A DNA stretch of 64,000 nt from Quillaja saponaria (GCA_029379385.1 CM055607.1:34903235-34967234), one strand, 5' to 3'. Counted from the first letter of the stretch, positions 11,456-24,352 are shown. Program-made: numbers and translations. Notes: generated by a model not told the origin, from the sequence alone.

Positions 11456-13258
11456 CTTAGTAGTGTTTCTTTATTTTTCCTTGCTTGTGATTCTTGTATC
11501 TGCTTTAGCTTATGAAAAAGTGTTGTGTGATTATTAGGGATACCAGGTGGGCTAGATATAGTTTTCAAGCTATGCAAACTACCCTTGAAGATCCCATAAA
11601 CTTCATCAAATGCCACTATGCCTTGTGAGACACAGACCCACAAGACACTATTTGGTCATGGATTTCGGTTTGGTTGCTGGTTTTGTTTTAGGTATGCATT
11701 TATGTTAAATAATAATTATTTACTGGAGATCCAAGAACATGTGATAAAATATTTTGTTCACTTTGTTTACGAGGTATATGCAAGACAGTTTTGACATTTC
11801 TTATTTATATTGGGTAGATAGAAAAGATATTGAGCTTAGTAAGTCAGAAAGGCAAACATAGTAATTTGGATGAAATACAAAGCCACTAGGGTGACAAGTC
11901 TATGATACAGCATGAGTTTATGGCAGAATTAAAAGAGCGACAGGTGAGTTGAGAAAGCAGCCACGAAGAATTCTATACGTGTAATATAGTTGGGAAACAA
12001 GGACCTATTTATTTAGGGTGAGAGATCCACCTAATATCCAACTCTAATCAAATTGACATAAGGATCTGAGGGCCCCAGATTCTCATGGTTTGACACGTTG
12101 AAGTGCCTAACAACCATCCACTGCACGTGGGGTTGAGCAGTTTCCCTTCAGATCATGTCAATAACAAAGAACTGAGCTCATATAAAATTTACTGGAATTA
12201 ATGGCACATGGACTCACTCCTCCTCATATTTCTTTTCTTCCTGAAACTACATTTCTAGTTAGTTTTCAAACCAAAAAAATTGAATTTAGAAAGGTACCCT
12301 TTCTTTAAACACAGAAAGAAAGTTAGACTGGTTTTGCTACATGTTTGTCTTTATAGGCTATAATAAAGGCCACGTCAAGATTCTTGTCCTTGGGGGAAGT
12401 GAAAAACCTAGATATTATTAATTTAATTTGAAATAGTTGTCAGTTGTAGCAACTTAATTCTAGTAAGTGGGAGTTAGCATTTATTAGAAAGGTTGGTCAT
12501 TCAACCATCACATTTGAAGTGCAACCACTCCAATTCTGTTGTCTCCTTTTGATAAATTTGTCTGTCCTCTGAGGCTGTCTCTTACCAGTCATCTCCCTAC
12601 ATTACTATTCCTCAAGGCAGTGTTTCTCAGGCCTTATAAGTTGGTTGAACTTGATAATTTTATTTTGTCCAGCTTAAAATGTCGTGCATGACATGGGGCA
12701 CGACAACCTAATTAATAATTTTTATCATATTACAACTAGGTCAATCAATATATAAGATGGTATGATATTAGTGCAAATACAATATATTAACTGTTCACAC
12801 AATACTGCGGGCATGCCTCAATGGTCCACTGCTCTGTCCTCAAGTGTTGGGAGGGAGAGGAAAAGTAAATAAGTATTATTAATACTACTAACTTACAGTA
12901 GTAGTACAATGGGAAAAGAATGACCTAATTTCAATCTTATTCAGAAATTCTGGTTGAGTAGATTACAGATTTACCACTTATGCTTACATATGTTGCACTC
13001 ATTCTTTGAGACTAATGATTAAATATAAGAATTTAATCAACAAGATAAACAGTCAGTTTATGGTTCAGATCTCAAAATGGTTTTCCAACAGTCAAGGAAG
13101 AGTTTTGATCATAGAGAACCATAACATTCCATGTAGTAAGCAGATGTCATGGTCAACTAGATGGTGTTGAGGACCACCTTTTAACTTGATGACAACAGAT
13201 GAACAGATATATATTCTCAGTAGTTTGGATCATAAAGATGTAGTTTCACTTCTTTTTT
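11456..13258. other. Intergenic region, no gene seen
   Basis: The first 250 bases are the promoter and 5' UTR of the DUF538 gene. A G-box core CACGTG occurs at about 12125, which might serve either neighbour. Otherwise I see no coding frame, RNA gene or repeat with defined ends. Confidence 0.5.
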
Positions 13259-16200
13259 TCAGTCCAGGGGTAAAGTGATACAATTTAAAGCTTGGGCCTT
13301 GGGGTCTAAATTGATTACTTGTGTAAAACGCTTGAGGAAATCCTTGATCTCATCAATATATGGAGATCGAGTGGGAATTATATGACCACGGTCATGTTCA
13401 ATGACCACAGAGCAACCACTATCATATAAGAAAGCAAGTTCTTTACTAGCTTGGTTTGCAATTTGCCTGTCTTTACCATGGTCACTGCCGTATATGTGAA
13501 GCGAGGGGCACTTGATCAATCCACACCCCATCTCCACTAAATTGAGAGAAAACCCAGAGCACAATATCACGAATCTGAAATTCATTTCACTTTTCAGCCT
13601 TTCTTGTGCAGAGACTACAGCAGCCATTGCTGCTCCCTGTGAAAAACCCAAGATACCATCAAATGGCCCTTCTTGAGAGAACACAGACTTTAAGTGTGTT
13701 AGTGATATATCTAACCCATCAGTTTGCTGCTGGTATTGAAGTGGATCAAATGGACCATCTGCAATTTTCCAATCAGACCCATCTCTTCCATTGCAATCAG
13801 GTGCTACAAACCATGCAAACTTCTTCTTACAATTCTCCAATGGGGGAGGAGGGCTTGGTTGTACTGAAGATGATTCACAATTGTCATCCGTCCCTGAGAT
13901 AGATGGTTGATAAATGAATGGTACCTCATGAGGTCCATCAATGAAAATAAACTCAGCAATATGTTTGAGTTTCTTGGCTAATGCTGCAGTTCTTCCTTTA
14001 AAACCGGATGCATTCTGGCGAAACCCATGCAAGCACAAGATTCTGAGCTTTCTTGGAGACCTGACACCTGAAATATAATTTATTAGGATGTTTGGGATGA
14101 TAAACTGTGATAAAATTATGAGAATATCTGATTAGTTTCAATTATGAACCCTTCAGATTGCAGAAGAGTCAAAGAATTCAGTACTACTATAGTTTGTAAG
14201 TTAATCATTTAGCTGAAAAGAGTTATTGGCAAAACAAGTATGAAAATAAGGATATTTGGAGTGATACAGATCACAGACCTTACCATGCCTCCAAGACATT
14301 TGAGATGAGAGTTTGGTATCTGGGGAAACAGTGCTGAGTTCAACATCTGGTGATATTTGTTTTGATTCAACGACTTCAACTGTTCCCATTGACCCAACAC
14401 CCTTGCCATGTTTCTTGCACAGCTCACAGACGTAGGTTGCACCTTCTTTCTGTTGATCCACCATAACAGAAAATCAGACAAAAATATAGAAACAGAGAAC
14501 TAGGGGGGAGAACTTTTTAGCTTTCTACCAGGCAACTTCCACAGACTAAAACAAGCATTCTGCAATAAGTACATCGGCAGCGTGAGGAGTAATCGTCAAA
14601 GGAAGAGCTACAAAGAAGGCAGGTTCCCATAATGTTTGCATCTGAACTCCCAACTGATATCCTACAGCCACAAAATAAAGGAATTACAGATCCCACAGAC
14701 AACGCAGCACTATGCCCATCATAACAAAGAAATCCCATTAATATGTGAGATCAATTTAAACATATAATGGGGGTTGACAAAAAACATGCAAGTATACATG
14801 AGGTCTACAGTTGTCAACTCCATATTCAAATCTTCACAAGATAAATATTATAACTGTATAATAATAAAAGGCAGTGTGAGCTAGAAAAAGACAAACCGGT
14901 GATCAAACACAAAATTCTTTCCTTTGAAGTAACCACCATCTGGATATTGCTCCATATAACGCTGTATCCCACCAAATAACTGTAATAACATGAATGTCAT
15001 CAAGAAAGTACTTGATCATCATTAAGAAGCAATGACCACATTCCACAACAAATTCTTGCAACAGAAAGATAGATCCTAGAAAATCTCCCCGTTCAACATG
15101 TCTTAGCAAAATCGTATAAACTATAGACAACAACGTAATTAAGTTATTATAAATCTGAATTCTCTTGTCTAATGTCGCTGTTGCCATTAACAGAAGTTTA
15201 TCCCTTTTTTTTTTTCCAGGAGGAAGGAAAGTATAAAACAGTTTGCTTCAGGAGTTCACCTGAAACACATTCTCAAAACCAGCACCTTTCGATCTAAGAT
15301 AGGCTGATGCCATTTCACACCTGATTCCTCCAGTGCAATACCTGTACATAAACAATGTGAAATTACATGTCATGATGAAGTTTCTATTATACAGATATAA
15401 AAACATTGTTAGGTAACACATGCGTCCTTGCAATGCAGATTGGATACCACTCAGTTGCACAAAAGTTGCTTCTGCACCAGGAAACATACCAAAACTTTTG
15501 TGTAAAATAATCACTTACATGAGCACACATTTTCCTTTCAGTTGGTCACCGTTTTCATCAATCCATGACGGCAAATCACTATACTGCCTAATTTGTGGAT
15601 CTAGAGTGTCAACATTTGGTGCATGGAATTTCCCAATTCTAGTTTCATATAGATTCCTTGCATCAAGTAGAACAAGTTCTTTCTTGTCGGTTGGACTTTC
15701 CTTGTCTAATAACTTTCCTGTAGATACAAAAATAGATGTTTCAGATTGCAACTCGCTTCTCTTATATTGTGATTAATAATGTAACCTGAAGAATTTTTAC
15801 TGCAGTAATGAAAATGTACGGAAACAAATAAACTAGAAAGGAAAAAAAACACATTTGCACAAACACGAGACAATTGCAAGTTGCAGAAACTAATGTAGAG
15901 GTTAAGAGGAGCAAGAAATTGATTCACCAGCCGACTGAAGAAAGGAATGGAACTCAATTGCAGACAGATGTGGTCCGGCATTTGAGATTTGTGGTGATTT
16001 TAATAGAGGGTGAGAAGCAAGAGTAACCAGCTCCTGAGAAAAAGATAGCACAATTAACAACCATAAAAATGGTAATCCTTATGAGTAATAAGTCAAGGTA
16101 CTCAAGCTCACTTCTATCAGCAGAGGGGAAAACATTAAACTGCTGCAAGAAGAAATATTCATAATCTCTAGCAATGATGGAAGACGGAGACAGCTTTTTT

Positions 16201-17350
16201 GTAACAACAATAAATATACTGATACCGTACAGCGTCAATTATGGACCTTTAAACAAATTTATTACTGTTGTCCTTACTTAAGGAGCTTTTCACATCCTGT
16301 CCCTTGATGCAAAGGGTAGTTTATTCTGAGACTTTATTTGTGCAGTTTATCCTTCCGTAAGAAAACAAGAAACTACAAGGCATGATTACTTTTCTACTAT
16401 TGATTGGAAAACTACAGATGAGGTAACTAACTCAATCACTCATCATGAAAAGGTACAACTAAGAGAACTAAGATGTACAACAAGGAGTCCAATAACATAC
16501 TTGTGCACCCTGTTTACCTATTAAAGAACAAAAAATAGCCTACCCCTTACACAATTCTTAGACTTTTACATATCTAACCATTTAACGAGAGGGTTACACA
16601 TAAAGCATTTCAAACTTCAAAGTCCATATCTTGCAAAATTCTCTTCTAAATTCTAATGTTATTCTACCCATCACATAGCAAAACCGAACTCTAAACTTGC
16701 GACTTTATGTCTACAAATTCAACACAAATCTAAAAGAAAGTAGTAAACTATAGTCTACAGTGACAAATTACCTTGACAATTCGAATAGAGAGAGAAGTGA
16801 ATCCACATTCCTCGGCAACCTTGTCATTTGATGGGCGATGACAAGTTGCAAGCTTGAAGTCAGTCCCTTCAAATAACCTGTTAGACTTGACTTCTGAAAT
16901 GTGCCTCTCCAAAGAGGATAACTTCCCACCGACCTGATCAAACCAATTGAATCAGTTCATTGGACATTCTCATCTAATTAGACATAACCCCTTTCCACCT
17001 CAAGAATCAAGATATGAATATCAAATGCAGGCTTTTCCGATGGATTTCAGAGAAAATGCGAAATGTAGCATTGAGTATTATCTAACATTTTTCAACATAT
17101 AACAGGAAAAGAAGAAAAGAGAACAGAGAACATAGAAAACCGATAAAAGATAATGTAAAAAAGATTGGAATTTGAGGTTTACAGTGACGTTGACGCCATG
17201 GGGAGCGAGTCGAACACGGCCAAGGAGACCGAGAGAGTTGCAGTTGGACTCGTAGAAACCAAGGAGCTCATTCAGGTCAGGAATTTGTGTGTACTTATAG
17301 TAGAGGAGGATACCATATTGGTGTTGGTCTTGGTCTTCGATCTCGGACAT
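13259..17350 (-). CDS. STR6: Rhodanese (TrhO-like) / FSH serine hydrolase fusion protein, STR6-like
   Basis: Nine minus-strand exons join in frame: 17350-17183, 16933-16772, 16033-15928, 15717-15519, 15341-15260, 14979-14897, 14661-14529, 14449-14284, 14067-13259 (1908 nt, 635 aa). Residues 1 to about 110 form the N-terminal domain of UPF0176/TrhO proteins (YYKYTQIPDLNELLGFYE, GLLGRVRLAPHGVNVTVGG). The rhodanese domain follows, with active loop CTGGIRCE and Cys at about residue 214. A Cys-rich stretch (about 280-330; CLLC, RCRCTYC, CGSC, CELC) looks like a zinc ribbon. The C-terminal 260 residues are an FSH-type alpha/beta hydrolase: LCLHGFRQN, nucleophile elbow GFSQGAA with Ser about 509, and EHDRGHIIPT for the catalytic His. 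Bacterial TrhO hydroxylates tRNA uridine-34; whether the plant protein does so is inference. An in-frame upstream ATG at 17404 would add 18 residues, but 17350 matches family starts better. Confidence 0.92.
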
Positions 17351-17529
17351 TGTTAAAGCCCTCTCTCTCGAGCTTTCAACAGAAAGGTTGTAACTGGGAG
17401 ACAATGAAGATCAGCGAGCACTGCAAAAGCCCTAATATGGGATTTATATGCCTTCGGGGAACTTTGTTGCAATTTAGTTTTTTTATTTTTTTTGGCTAAA
17501 ATCCAATTTTTTTGATATAATATTGTTCT

Positions 17530-18120
17530 TCTCTAGGATATGGCTATATACAGAACCCGAGATAACCGAATACCTGAACTAAATTGGTAATTCAGTTTAG
17601 TTTAATTTGAGTATTTTTATTATTCGGTTTAGTTTGGATAACTAAATTTAATAACTATTACTTTCAGTTACGGGCAGGGAGATAAGGTATTAATGGGTAT
17701 CTGTAGTTACTTGAAAATTAAAATAATTAAATTAAATAATATATATTTTTTAGAATTTGTTATTTTTAATATATTTTTGTGTTAATTTATAATTTTATAT
17801 TTGTATTTGTGTTGAATATCTTGATACATTATGTTTTTTGTAATTTTCTTTTATAGTAATTAATGAATTTTAAAAATATGAGGTTCAAAATTAAAAAATA
17901 TATATAAATTTTAAAATTTTAAATTAATTTTAGTGAAATATTAATATATTTCGAATAACAGAATACCCGAATCGAACTAGTCACATTTTTTAGTTCAAGT
18001 ATTTTGTGGCAATGTTTATTTTTGGTTTGGTTTTCAATTAGGAAATTTTACTAACTAAAAATTTTGATTTGGTTAAAAAATTGTCACTATTAAGACCGAA
18101 TCGACTCATGCACACCCTTA
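17530..18120. mobile_element. Degenerate hAT-like MITE (candidate)
   Basis: The right end reads GACCGAATCGACTCATGCAC ACCCTTA, close to the terminal inverted repeat of common plant hAT-type non-autonomous elements that carry CCGAACCGA..CATGCACACCCCTA. The interior is AT-rich with repeated TCGGTTTAG/CCGAATAC-type words in both orientations. The left end (around AACCCGAGATAACCGAATAC) is a poor match, and no 8-bp target duplication could be fixed, so limits are approximate. Confidence 0.4.
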
Positions 18121-18541
18121 TTTAGGATTACTGATACTCCAAATAGGACTTTGTGCTTGGGACAAGCAAAAAGCAAAAGTTTAATTATTTGATATTTTAG
18201 CCAGGAGATATATACGTCGATATTAAAAAATTAATTTTTATGGCTTCTCTAAAAAATTCAAACTCAAAAATTTATTCACCAAGTTTACAAAAAAATAAAA
18301 GAAGTTATAAGGACCAAAAAAAAAAAACAGCTGATTCTGATTCTTTCAATAAGGACAAATATGTGATGGACAAGGGTGCTTGGTTTAGTTTTTAGTTCCA
18401 AATTATGGTTTGATATGTTGGTCTCCCATTTAAAAATACAAACTAAACGGGTTCGTAAGTGTACTCACACATAAACACCAAAGACGAAATAATATAAAAA
18501 GATCTTACCTAATTTTTAATGTAGTACAATAAATAATTTTA

Positions 18542-18717
18542 GAGAAAACTATGAGAATGTAAAGAAAGGGAAGAGAGAGAAAAAAATACATTGGAATATT
18601 AAGTTTTAAATCAAACATAAAAAAAGATGTCTCCACAATCTACAGGGTTTATATAAGAATTTTACATCAACACACAATCCTATAATATACTAATATAAAA
18701 AAGTATCAATATCAACT
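18542..18717. repeat. Repeat pair member (direct plus inverted parts)
   Basis: 18542-18582 (AAAACTATGAGAATG, then a GGGAAGAGAGAGA run) recurs in the same orientation at 19311-19353. 18625-18717 recurs inverted at 19195-19294, including a TTCTTATATAAA core, a sequence typical of copia LTR promoters. I infer decayed LTR fragments, but cannot name the family. Confidence 0.5.
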
Positions 18718-19194
18718 ATTTATTTTGTGTTTGTATCCTCAATTGGCATGTTCGGCATTAGGAAACACTCCTAGTAACATCCTGTTTCAGGAAGGTCAAT
18801 AGAATTTGTCTTCGATTAGGGATATAGTCTTAACGCAACCTAAACCTGCTAAACCACCAGCACGCATTTCACAAACTAAGTCAAGTGTGTGAAATACAAA
18901 GCCGAGTGGATCGAAACCATCATGGATAGAGAAGTCAACGTACTCGCTATAGTTTCCCTCACTTGTCTCCTGAAAATTTAAACTATAGCATTGGCAAATA
19001 GAACACTCATCCTTAAGTCTATCAAAATCCAATTACTCCCGTGCTCAAGACATTAAGGACAACTAATATTCGACTTAAGCTATCAAGGACTTTATTCTCC
19101 TACTTTAGATTTGTGTTTTAGGACTCACCAATAAAAGATTTTAGGAGTAGGAATAGGAAACAAAAGAAAGATTTTTATTTTTTATTTGTTTTTT

Positions 19195-19353
19195 TAGTTG
19201 ATATTGAGACTATTTTGTATTAGTATATTTTAGGATTGTCTGTTGATGAAGGATTCTTATATAAATCCTAAAGGTATATTGTGAAGACACCTTTTCAGTA
19301 AATGATTTTGGAAAAAACTATGAGAATGAAAATAAAGGGAAGAGAGAGAGAAT
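19195..19353. repeat. Partner of the 18.5-kb repeat pair
   Basis: Contains the plus-sense copy of the AGTTGATATTGA..TTCTTATATAAA segment (19195-19294), followed by the AACTATGAGAATG segment (19311-19353). It lies directly beside the copia element but outside its LTR. Confidence 0.5.
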
Positions 19354-19470
19354 AGATTGAAATGTAAAGTCTCAAAATCAAATATCAACTTGTTAATACA
19401 ATAAATAGACAATGTTCCAAAATGCATACTCACTGGCGTATTTGTCGTCTTAATTTTATTAATTCTTTTA

Positions 19471-19475
19471 GTTTG
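19471..19475. other. Target-site duplication GTTTG (left)
   Basis: GTTTG directly precedes the left copia LTR and is repeated exactly at 24348-24352 after the right LTR. This fixes both ends of the element. Confidence 0.85.
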
Positions 19476-19764
19476 TGTTGAAATATTTGAGGCTTGATTT
19501 TAGAGATTTAATTGTATGCTTTTTTGGGATTCTTTGAAATATTTGAGACTTGATTTTAGAGATTTAATTATATGCCTTTTTGGGATTCTTTGTAAAATAG
19601 GAAATGGTAAATTAGGAGCTTAATTGTAGGATCTGGTAAATTAGGAGCTTGATTGTAGGATCTTTAGCAAAAAGATAGCTATCAATATACTAATAAATAT
19701 TTCTATATACAAGTTCTTCTTGTAATTAATTGAAAATTATACTTTTTTTTTTCTTATTTCAACT
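19476..19764 (+). repeat. Left (5') copia LTR with internal duplication
   Basis: It starts TGTTGAAATA and ends TATTTCAACT, nearly perfect inverted ends. It is 289 bp against 231 bp for the right LTR. The extra length is a tandem copy of about 57 bp (GAAATATTTGAG..GGGATTCTTT, about 19480-19593). Both LTRs also hold a shorter shared tandem (TAAATTAGGAGCTTGATTG type, two copies). Confidence 0.9.
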
Positions 19765-19790
19765 TAGTATTAGAGCCTGGTTCCATAGGC

Positions 19791-22700
19791 AAATCAGAAG
19801 TTGAAGTTTCTGGGACTAAGTCCTTTCCAATTATTGTTCAATCTGAAAATTCATCCTTTAATGCTAGGATTATTCTCAATGAAACAAATTATGATATGTG
19901 GTCTCAGATCATGGAGATGCATATTGCTGAAAAGGAAAAACTTTTGCTAATCCGAGGAGATTCACAACCTTCTACAGAAAAGGATGATGGTTACAAGAAA
20001 TGGTATGCAGATAATCAGAAAGTTAAGAGATGGTTACTGATGTCTATGACCCCTGACATTATGAAACGATATATCCGCTTGCCCACTGCTCGAGATATTT
20101 GAAAAGCTCTATCAAAAGCCTTTTATGATGGAGCTGATGAACTACAGGTTTTTACCTTGAATCAGAGAGCCTTCTCCACCAAACAAAATGGTAGATCACT
20201 TTCTATTTACTATAGGGGAATTAATTGAATTTTTCAGTGAATTAGATCATCGTGACACAATGATTATGGAAAGCAAGAAAGATGTCGCATTTTATCGCAA
20301 ATCAATTCAGCGACAAAGGGTACATATTTTTCTTGCTAGTTTAGATAATGAATTCGAACAAGTTCGTGAGAAAATATTAAGAAATGAACCAGTGCCTGAA
20401 CTTGAAGAGTGTTACTCACTAGTTTGCTGTGAATCTGTTCGGCATGCAACAATGAATACAGAACTTGAAAAAATTGAAGCTTCAACCATGGTAAGTAGAA
20501 ATAAATCAAATCAAAACTTGGTCTTCTCAGAAATAACAAGATTGAGCAAAGCCCAATCAGTTAAAGACTCATACAGGTGCTAACAAATCCACCTTCAAAT
20601 GTACTCATTATGATCAGCCTGGTCATACAAAAGACCATTGTTTTGAACTTGTTGGGTACCCAAAATAATAGGATCACAACCGTGATCCTTGGAAAAGGCA
20701 TTCAAACAAAGCCTCCACTGCTGAAATAATGAAAACAAAGATGAAGGGAGACATTGCTGCTAGAGAATCTTCGGCTTTAGTTGCGGCAGGAGGTAATAGT
20801 GGTAAGGTTTTAAATTCATATGTACCTGTTTCTAATAGTACATGGATAATTGATTTCAGTGCCATGGATCATATGACATTTGATTCTAGACAAGTCTCAC
20901 CCCTTAAATCCTTCTCACAAAAATTTATTTCCACTGCTAATGGTTCCTCAGCACCTGTCATTGGGGAAAGGTCCTTATCTCTTAATAAAACTTTGAATTT
21001 GGATTCTATTTTAGTTGTTCCATCTTTGGATTATAACCTTTTGTCAGTCTCTCAAATTACTATTGCTTTATCTTGTGTTATGATTTTTTGGCCTGAATGT
21101 TGTGTGTTTAAGGACATCCAAACGAGGCAGACGATTAGTTATGGTACTAAACGGGGAAAGCTGTATTACCTGGAGCTAGAGACACATAGCTCAAATCAAG
21201 TGCGTCAAGCATTAACAGTGGACAATTCTGGCAAAAAAAAGGAGGAAATTAGACATTTGGTTATGGCATTGACGTCTAGGACATACTTCTTTTGGCTATC
21301 TTAAAAGATTATTACCCAGATTATTTACAAAAATTGATATTTCTAGTTTTCGATGTGAAGTTTGTGAACTTGGAAAAAGCCATCGTGCATCATTTCCATC
21401 AAGTATGAATAAAAGTTTGACTCATTTTATGGTTATACATTCTGATGTTTGGGATCCATCCAAAGTAGCTAGCTTAGGTGGATCACATTGGTTTGTCATT
21501 TTTATCAATGATTGTACTAGGATGACTTGGGTGTGTTTGATGAAGTCTAAAGGTGAAGTGAACATGTTATTTCAAAACTTTCACAAAATGATTTCTACTC
21601 AGTACAATGCACAGGTGAAAGTTTTACGTAATGATAATGGAGGTGAATATTTAAGTTATGAATTTCAGCAATACTTGAGAACAAAAGGAATCCTTCATCA
21701 AACTTCTTGTCCTAATACACCCCAACAAAATAGAGTGGCTGAGAGAAAAATCGTCATTTACTAGAGGTTTTTTGAGCTTTATTGATGGAAGCCCTATGCC
21801 ATTGTCCTATTGGGGAAAAACACTTACCACTGTAGCATATTTGATCAATCGGGTACCCTCTAGCACTATTGACTATTAAACACCTTTTCAAGCTCTCGCT
21901 AAAGTGGTAACGACACCAATAGTCTCAAACCTGACTCTCTATGTTTTTGGATGTATAGCATATGTATACCTTCACAAGCAACAACGCAGCAAACTAGAAC
22001 CTCGTGCATTGCGATGTGTCTTTGTGGGATATGTTGCTTATCAAAAGGGGTATCGATGCTATCATCTACCCACTCAAAGAACGTTTGTTACATTAGATAT
22101 AGTTTTTCATGAAGACTCTATGTATTTCCCTTTTGAACTAGATCTTCAGGGGGAGTGCAAAGAGGAAGTTCTGACTTTAGATTATGATATTCATATATTT
22201 GAATCAGAACTAATCCAACCATCTGAAGAAGTGGGATTCTCTAATCCTATTAGCCAGGATATGGATGAAGACTGAGAAGTGGAAGGTAACATGGATTCAT
22301 CTGAACCAGTGGATTTGGAAGGTGATGCACCACAAGCAATTGATGTAACACAAGCAGCGAAAGTACCAAACTAATTGTCGAGCGAGGATGTCATTTAACC
22401 ATCTAGAAAACAACTACCATCACGACACAACAGAGGTATTCCTAAACCCAAATATGAACCTGAAATTTCTAGGTTAAATATCCTAATGAGCCATTATGTG
22501 TCTAACTTATCGATTGTCAGGATCAAATCAATCATTTGTCCAATCAATTATCCATTGTATCTATTCCTAACAATGTGCAGGAAGCCTTAGGTGATCCGAG
22601 ATTGAAAGCAGCTATGAACAAGGAGATGAAATCCTTGATTAAAAATAATACATGGGAACTTGTTGATTGTCCACCGGGAAAGAAAACAGTTGGATGTCGA

Positions 22701-24108
22701 TGGGTTTATATTGTCAAATTCAAAGTTGATGGCATGATTGAATAGTTTAAAGCAAGGTTGGTAGCTAAAGGGATATACTCAAACCTATGGGATCGGTTAT
22801 ACTGAGACTTTTGCACCAGTGACTAAAATCAACACAGTTTAAGTTTTGTTATTCCTAGCTGCAAACTTGGATTGGCCACTACAACAATTTGATGTAAAAA
22901 ATGCCTTTCTACATGGAGAATTATCAGAAGAAGTTTATATGGATTTTCCTCTGGGATGTGTGATACCTGAAGAATACAGTCAGAAGGTGTGCAAATTAAA
23001 AAAATCATTGTATAGGCTGAAATAATCTCAAAGAGCTTGGTTTAGAAGATTCACAAAATCTATGAAAGCATTCGGTTACAGTCAAAGCAATACATATCAC
23101 ACTTTATTCATAAAGAAATGACAAGGTAAAATCACTGCACTCATTGTATATGTTGATGATATGGTAGTGACAGGAAATGATCCTGAAGAAAGGAAAGCAC
23201 TTCAAAACTACTTGCCTCAAGAATTTGAAATGAAGGACCTTGGTCCTTTGAAGTTTTTCCTCGGAATTGAAGTTTCTAGATCAACTAAAGGAATTTTCTT
23301 ATCTCAAAGAAAATATACTTTAGATTTGTTACAGGAAACTGGTATGTCAGCTTGTCAACCAGCCGATACTCCTATTGAAGAGAGGTTGAAGTTATTTGTT
23401 GAACTAAATCAAGTTCCAGCCGATAAAGGGAGATACCAAAGACTTGTAGGAAGATTGATGTATTTAACACAAACAAGGCCAGACTTTGCTTATCCTTTGA
23501 GTATTGTAATCCAATTTATGCATAATCCTGGAGAGTAACACTTGAAGGCAGTTATGCGCATTTTGAAGGTATTTGAAATATGCTCCAAGGAAGGGAATTT
23601 TGTTCACAAAAAATACAAATTATCTGAGTGTGGAAGCATATACTGATGCTGATTGGGCTGGAGTTGTAGATGATAGAAGGTCCACTTCTGGTTATTTTAC
23701 TTTTGTGGGAGGCAATCTTGTTACTTGGAGAAGCAAGAAACAAAATGTTGTTGCACAGTCAAGTGCGGAGGCTGAATTTAGAGGCATGGCGCTTGGATTA
23801 TGTGAAGTTTTATAGCTCAGACGTCTCTTATTAGATTTGGGATATCCGCCAATACAACTAATTCGACTATATTGTGATAGCAAGGACGCCTGTGATATTG
23901 CTCATAATCCAGTGCAGCATGATCGTACTAAGCATGTGGAAGTTGATAGATTCTTTATCAAAGAGAAATTGGATGAAAAAAATACTGAAGTTGCCAAAAA
24001 TTAGGTCAGAGGATCAGTTGCCCGATGTTCTTACTAAGGCAGTGTCAAGTCAAAATTTCTCGAAGTTCATAAGGAAGTTGGGCGTGTGTGATATTCATGC
24101 ACCAACTT
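19791..24108 (+). pseudogene. Broken copia gag-pol
   Basis: Coding pieces lie in shifting plus-strand frames. Gag is 19856-20660 with a stop at about 20101, and its zinc knuckle near 20600 has Tyr in place of the second Cys. The protease region near 20840 has its catalytic Asp-Ser-Gly motif altered. Integrase remains (21300-22275) show GKSH..SDVW, LRNDNGGEY and NTPQQNRVAERK, with several stops after 21763. Reverse transcriptase (22536-23540) shows ALGDPRLKAAMNKEM, GCRWVY and the YVDD box at about 23150. RNase H (23570-24108) shows YTDADWAGVVDDRRSTSGY, SSAEAEFR and RTKHVEVDRFFI. Stops at about 22743, 23120, 23537 and 23813 plus frame changes leave no usable product. Confidence 0.92.
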
Positions 24109-24116
24109 AGAGGGAG

Positions 24117-24347
24117 TGTTGAAATATTTGAGGCTTGATTTTAGAGATTTAATTGTATGCCTTTTTGGGACTCTTTATAAAATAGGAAATGGTAAATTAG
24201 GAGCTTGATTGTAGGATCTGGTAAATTAAGAGCTTGATTGTAGGATCTTTAGCAAAAAGATGGTTGTCAATATACTGATAAAGGCTCCTGTATACAAGTT
24301 CTTCTTGTTATCAATTGAAAAATATACTTTTTCTTCTTATTTCAACT
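24117..24347 (+). repeat. Right (3') copia LTR
   Basis: 231 bp, TGTTGAAATA..TTCAACT, following the polypurine tract at 24110-24116. It lacks the 57-bp duplication found in the left LTR, so it probably represents the original length. Confidence 0.9.
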
Positions 24348-24352
24348 GTTTG
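24348..24352. other. Target-site duplication GTTTG (right)
   Basis: Exact copy of 19471-19475, immediately outside the right LTR. Confidence 0.85.

Larger units (their letters stand above)
17351..19470. other. AT-rich intergenic region with repeat relics
   Basis: The first 100 bases are the promoter side of the rhodanese/hydrolase gene. The rest is AT-rich and holds the MITE-like relic and the inverted/direct repeats listed separately. A 78-codon open frame at 18796-19032 (minus) has a varied composition but matches nothing I recognise and has no evident gene structure. Confidence 0.5.
19476..24347 (+). mobile_element. Decayed Ty1/copia LTR retrotransposon
   Basis: This element of about 4.87 kb is bounded by LTRs and a 5-bp target duplication. 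After the left LTR comes a primer-binding-site-like TAGTATTAGAGCC (from about 19765), close to the initiator-Met tRNA complement used by plant copia elements. The order inside is gag, protease, integrase, reverse transcriptase, RNase H, which defines Ty1/copia. A polypurine tract (AGAGGGAG) immediately precedes the right LTR. Many stops and frameshifts show that it is dead. By eye the LTRs differ at roughly 19 of 231 aligned positions, not counting a duplication in the left LTR, so the insertion is not recent. Confidence 0.95.

Noticed and set aside
14201..14481. Separate small genes on the minus strand
   Set aside because: These are exons of the rhodanese/hydrolase gene or their out-of-frame shadows.
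18796..19032. 78-codon minus-strand frame as a gene
   Set aside because: Composition is plausible, but there is no promoter, no recognisable family and it lies between repeat fragments; kept only as a remark.
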